54,184 nt of DNA from an uncultured Clostridia bacterium (GTDB taxonomy: Bacteria; Bacillota; Clostridia; Oscillospirales; Ruminococcaceae), in assembly GCA_947625915.1 (NCBI GenBank), contig CANQPX010000011.1, forward strand, positions 1 through 54,184, in the 5' to 3' direction. Shown here in pieces: positions 51,900-54,184 of this stretch. The notes beneath the pieces were generated by a model, which saw only the letters and a program-made list of their open reading frames with translations, was not told where the DNA came from and made no database searches. The number at the start of each line of letters is the position of its first letter. Positions within the stretch are counted from its first letter, which is position 1. Both the position numbers and the translations under genes were made by a program.

Positions 51900-52735
51900 A
51901 CATATGAACTGTAATCCTTGACAACAACGCATTGGCTGCCGTTTTCATTGAAACGCTTTAAGAATATCTCCTTGGGGTAAGGAGTGATCTTGTCCTTGCC
52001 GTCGCAGTCCATAAAGTAAAAGTTGTCGCTGTCATAGCCGCAAAGCACCAATGTGTGGGAATTGCTCAGCCATGTAAAAGTTTTGTTCGTGCCGTTTATG
52101 ATCCACTGCGGAGGGTCGTTGTATTTGAATTGTTTCATTCCGCGGCTTGCCCATACGATCATGGGAACGCCTTCATCAATAATAAGTTCGATATCGGCGG
52201 AGTTCAGATCTTCAATGGGGAGCGCTTTGTAGTCTGCTCCTTTGTCAGCAAAAAATTTATTCAGCGTGTCGATTATTACAGGCGCATAGCAGCCGTAACC
52301 CCATTTATGCGGATCGCCTGCAAAAACTCTTTTCGGGTCGGGACCGTGGGAGACCATGTTGCTGTCATAGGTAAAGTTATCGTCCCATTTAAGGTAGTTG
52401 TCGGTAAGCGTCAGCTTGTCCACTTCAAAGCCGAGATATTGCAGAACGGCAGTTGCGCTGGTAACTTCGCAGCCAACGGGCAGTTCGGGAAACTGATCTA
52501 TTATGGGAACATTCAAGATAACTTTTCCCAGAACGGAAGCGGGTTTATCGTAGCCGCTGCCGAGTTCTTCGGCGGTAAATCCGCAATAGATATTATGCGG
52601 TTCTTCTTTGTCGGGGTTCATGATATTTACCTCTATACGTTCGGAATTGATTTGTTCGGTATATGCGTAATCCACAGCAGCGGTACATACTGCCGTACCG
52701 ATCCCGAGGATAGCAGCTATCAGTTTATTTGTCAC
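51893..52735 (-). CDS. Exported C39-like cysteine peptidase
   Basis: The 280-residue protein has an N-terminal signal or anchor helix (about 4-24) and a Peptidase_C39-like domain. The catalytic Cys is in PVGCEVTSATAVLQYLGF (near residue 85), the His in SNSHTLVLCGYD (near 238), with an Asp in the following YFMDCDG. It would cleave peptides outside the cell. GTG 52735 is 8 bp after AAAGG; the GTG at 52744 is too close to it. The leader carries a GC-rich hairpin at 52771-52787. Confidence 0.85.
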   Translation of the reverse strand: MTNKLIAAILGIGTAVCTAAVDYAYTEQINSERIEVNIMNPDKEEPHNIYCGFTAEELGSGYDKPASVLGKVILNVPIIDQFPELPVGCEVTSATAVLQYLGFEVDKLTLTDNYLKWDDNFTYDSNMVSHGPDPKRVFAGDPHKWGYGCYAPVIIDTLNKFFADKGADYKALPIEDLNSADIELIIDEGVPMIVWASRGMKQFKYNDPPQWIINGTNKTFTWLSNSHTLVLCGYDSDNFYFMDCDGKDKITPYPKEIFLKRFNENGSQCVVVKDYSSYVQ

Positions 52736-52770
52736 GCGCAGCACCTTTCTTTCGTTAATTTTGATCCGTC

Positions 52771-52787
52771 AGCCCGCGGAGCGGGCT
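52771..52787 (-). other. GC-rich hairpin in the C39-like gene leader
   Basis: AGCCCGC-gga-GCGGGCT, 36 bp upstream of the start. No U tract follows, so it is more likely an mRNA 5' stabiliser or leader element than a terminator. Confidence 0.4.
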
Positions 52788-52932
52788 TGCAGCGTTTTAA
52801 ACATTATACCACAAAAAAATTTTTTTTGCAATACTTGCATATGATAATTTGCAGCAAAGCTTTTGGTGCTGAGCATAACGTCTGCGAACACGCTTTTTTG
52901 CAAATAATTAAAATAAAAAAGGAATGATCTTT

Positions 52933-53772
52933 ATGACAGGACTTGTTCTGGAAGGCGGAACTTTCCGCGGGATATTTTCCGCGGGGATAATGGATGCCTT
53001 CATCGAAGAAAAAATCGAATTCCCATATGTAGTCGGAGTTTCGGCGGGGATATCCAACGGAGTTTCCTACGTTTCAAAACAGTTTGAAAGGAACATAATA
53101 ATTCTTGAAAAATACCGGAATGATAAACGTTATCTCGGTATAAGGAATTTTGCAAAATGCAGGAGTATGTTCGGACTGGATTTTGTTTTCGGCGATATCC
53201 CGAAAGAACTTGTACCTTTCGACTATGAGGAATTCCATAAATATAACGGCAAATGCCTTGTAGGCGTTACTAATGCGGTCACTGGAAAGACGGAATTCCT
53301 TAATGCGCTTGAAGATGATGAGAATTTCACATTTCTTCGTGCGACCTGTGCGATACCGGGATATTTTCCGGCAATAATGATAAACGGCGTTCCGTATTTT
53401 GACGGGGGACTTGCTTGTCCTATAGCTGTAAAGCAAGCTCTTAAAGACGGCTGTTCAAAAGCTGTCATTCTCCTTACCCAACCGGAAGGCTTTGTAAAAA
53501 AATGCGGGAAAGGAAATATTGCCGTCAGTCAGCTCGTACACAGGAAATACCCCGAGATAGAAATGCTGCTGCTTACCCGTCACAAGCTTTACAATAAGCA
53601 GATACAGTTCTGCAATGAACTTGAAAAGCGCGGTAAAGCGATAATTTTCCGTCCGGAGCATAAGCTTAACAGTTTTGAAAAAGATGAAAAGACTCTCCGT
53701 GAAGTATGGCGCGAGGGTTATGAAGCGGGAAAAGCAAGAGCCGAAGAAGTCCGCCGTTTCATGATGGAATAA
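52933..53772 (+). CDS. Patatin-like phospholipase
   Basis: The 279-residue cytoplasmic protein has the oxyanion-hole start LVLEGGTFRGIFSAG, the nucleophile elbow VGVSAGISNG (Ser about 40) and the dyad Asp in YFDGGLACP (about 160). Patatins hydrolyse acyl chains of lipids. ATG 52933 is 9 bp after AAGGA; the ATG at 52924 overlaps the RBS. A 57-residue ORF follows. Confidence 0.92.
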   Translation: MTGLVLEGGTFRGIFSAGIMDAFIEEKIEFPYVVGVSAGISNGVSYVSKQFERNIIILEKYRNDKRYLGIRNFAKCRSMFGLDFVFGDIPKELVPFDYEEFHKYNGKCLVGVTNAVTGKTEFLNALEDDENFTFLRATCAIPGYFPAIMINGVPYFDGGLACPIAVKQALKDGCSKAVILLTQPEGFVKKCGKGNIAVSQLVHRKYPEIEMLLLTRHKLYNKQIQFCNELEKRGKAIIFRPEHKLNSFEKDEKTLREVWREGYEAGKARAEEVRRFMME

Positions 53773-53870
53773 AGTGAAAAATTTTTTTGCGGTATATTCC
53801 GGCGGTGTTCAAAGAATATTTTTCGTTTGCAAACAAAAACTATAAAAAACACCGAAAGGAAATTTATCTT

Positions 53871-54044
53871 ATGAAACGCTTTGAAAATCTTGACAAGCTT
53901 CTTGCAGGCAGTGACACTGCGAAAGTTTATTTTGCGTCGCTTCCCGATTATGTACAAGGTGCTGCGCTGCGCAATTCAAGCAGGATATACACCGAAGATG
54001 AACTTCATCGTTTTGCGGAAAAGACTATGCATGAGTTCAACTGA
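53871..54044 (+). CDS. Small 57-residue protein
   Basis: AAAGGA lies 10 bp before the ATG. The peptide (MKRFENLDKLLAGSDTAKVY, later LPDYVQGAALRNSSRIYTEDEL) is soluble and helical, with TEDELHRFAEK near the end. It resembles other clostridial orphan mini-proteins but I cannot assign it. It is followed directly by repeat copy 9. Confidence 0.6.
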   Translation: MKRFENLDKLLAGSDTAKVYFASLPDYVQGAALRNSSRIYTEDELHRFAEKTMHEFN

Positions 54045-54053
54045 ATTAAAACA

Positions 54054-54184
54054 GGCGCGGACAAACTAAAAAATGAAAAACAAAACTTTGCCCGAAAAGC
54101 TGGTCCAGCGCAGCCGCGCTGGTGGGGTCGAGGGGCGAAGCCCTCGCCGCCGTCCGCAGACGGCGGAAGCCCCTAATGCCTTTA
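54054..54184 (-). repeat. Hairpin-rich intergenic element, copy 9 (right-truncated by window)
   Basis: Begins with the alternative end GGCGCGGACAAACTAAA, then CCAGCGC/GCGCTGG, a GCGAGGGCTTCGCCCCTCG-type stem and GCCGTCcgcaGACGGC, continuing past the window edge. Same orientation and end type as copy 4. Confidence 0.88.

Noticed and set aside
1-54184. CRISPR array
   Set aside because: Palindromic repeats occur, but they are dispersed, of variable length and not regularly spaced, and no cas gene is seen.

Overview
The window reads as a chromosomal segment of an anaerobic gut or rumen member of the Clostridia, most likely Oscillospiraceae close to Ruminococcus. Supporting signs are strong AAAGGAG-type ribosome binding sites, many TTGACA-17-TATAAT promoters, Ser/Thr-rich linkers in exported proteins, clostridial families (DUF4317, DUF6514, DUF4358, LacX-like epimerase), xylose and glucan enzymes, a sodium-pump decarboxylase and a SpoIIQ-like peptidase. 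Species cannot be fixed from sequence reading alone.

Layout. 1-2.9 kb: sodium-pump decarboxylase subunits oadG-oadB and an MscS channel. 3.3-9.2 kb: a giant helical-repeat protein with a zinc ribbon, a DUF4358 lipoprotein and an SGNH hydrolase. 9.4-17.3 kb: sugar-binding lipoprotein, then a minus-strand cluster xylA / acetyltransferase / 49-residue EF-hand-like ORF / cell-wall-binding protein / xylB, and a divergent GH4-like enzyme. 17.9-24.7 kb: metY-like gene, maf, asnB, GH25 lysozyme, LacX-like epimerase. 25-28.4 kb: a divergent pair, a lipoprotein that seems to start at ATT and a zinc-ribbon repeat protein. 28.5-33.5 kb: MNT/HEPN pair, tmRNA, smpB, DUF6514, clpB. 33.9-39.4 kb: M23 peptidase, two FecR-domain membrane proteins, HD phosphohydrolase, permuted papain-fold hydrolase. 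39.6-43.5 kb: SAM-I riboswitch, metK, lipid kinase, DUF4317. 43.7-54 kb: chemotaxis receptor, GH13-DUF1653 fusion, GGDEF protein, second metY-like gene, C39-like peptidase, patatin, and small ORFs.

The most striking content is non-coding. Nine copies (seven complete) of an intergenic repeat of about 320-380 bp, built from a string of hairpins, lie downstream of genes and never between divergent promoters. Copies differ by paired changes that preserve the stems, carry small palindromes inside their loops, and have CAGYYTGTYGAAAAA-like ends in inverted orientation. In several convergent gaps the copy is bracketed by duplicates of one terminator hairpin, as though the element had inserted into a shared bidirectional terminator and duplicated it. 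This looks like a terminator-seeking MITE-like element and is my leading candidate for something undescribed.

Other regulatory signals worth attention: a SAM-I riboswitch on metK only, a hairpin sequestering the asnB RBS, a perfect CIRCE-consensus palindrome at a convergent terminator, helically phased TTACA repeats between divergent promoters, a LexA-like box in a DUF4317 promoter, and a perfect palindrome over the -35 of the giant repeat protein.
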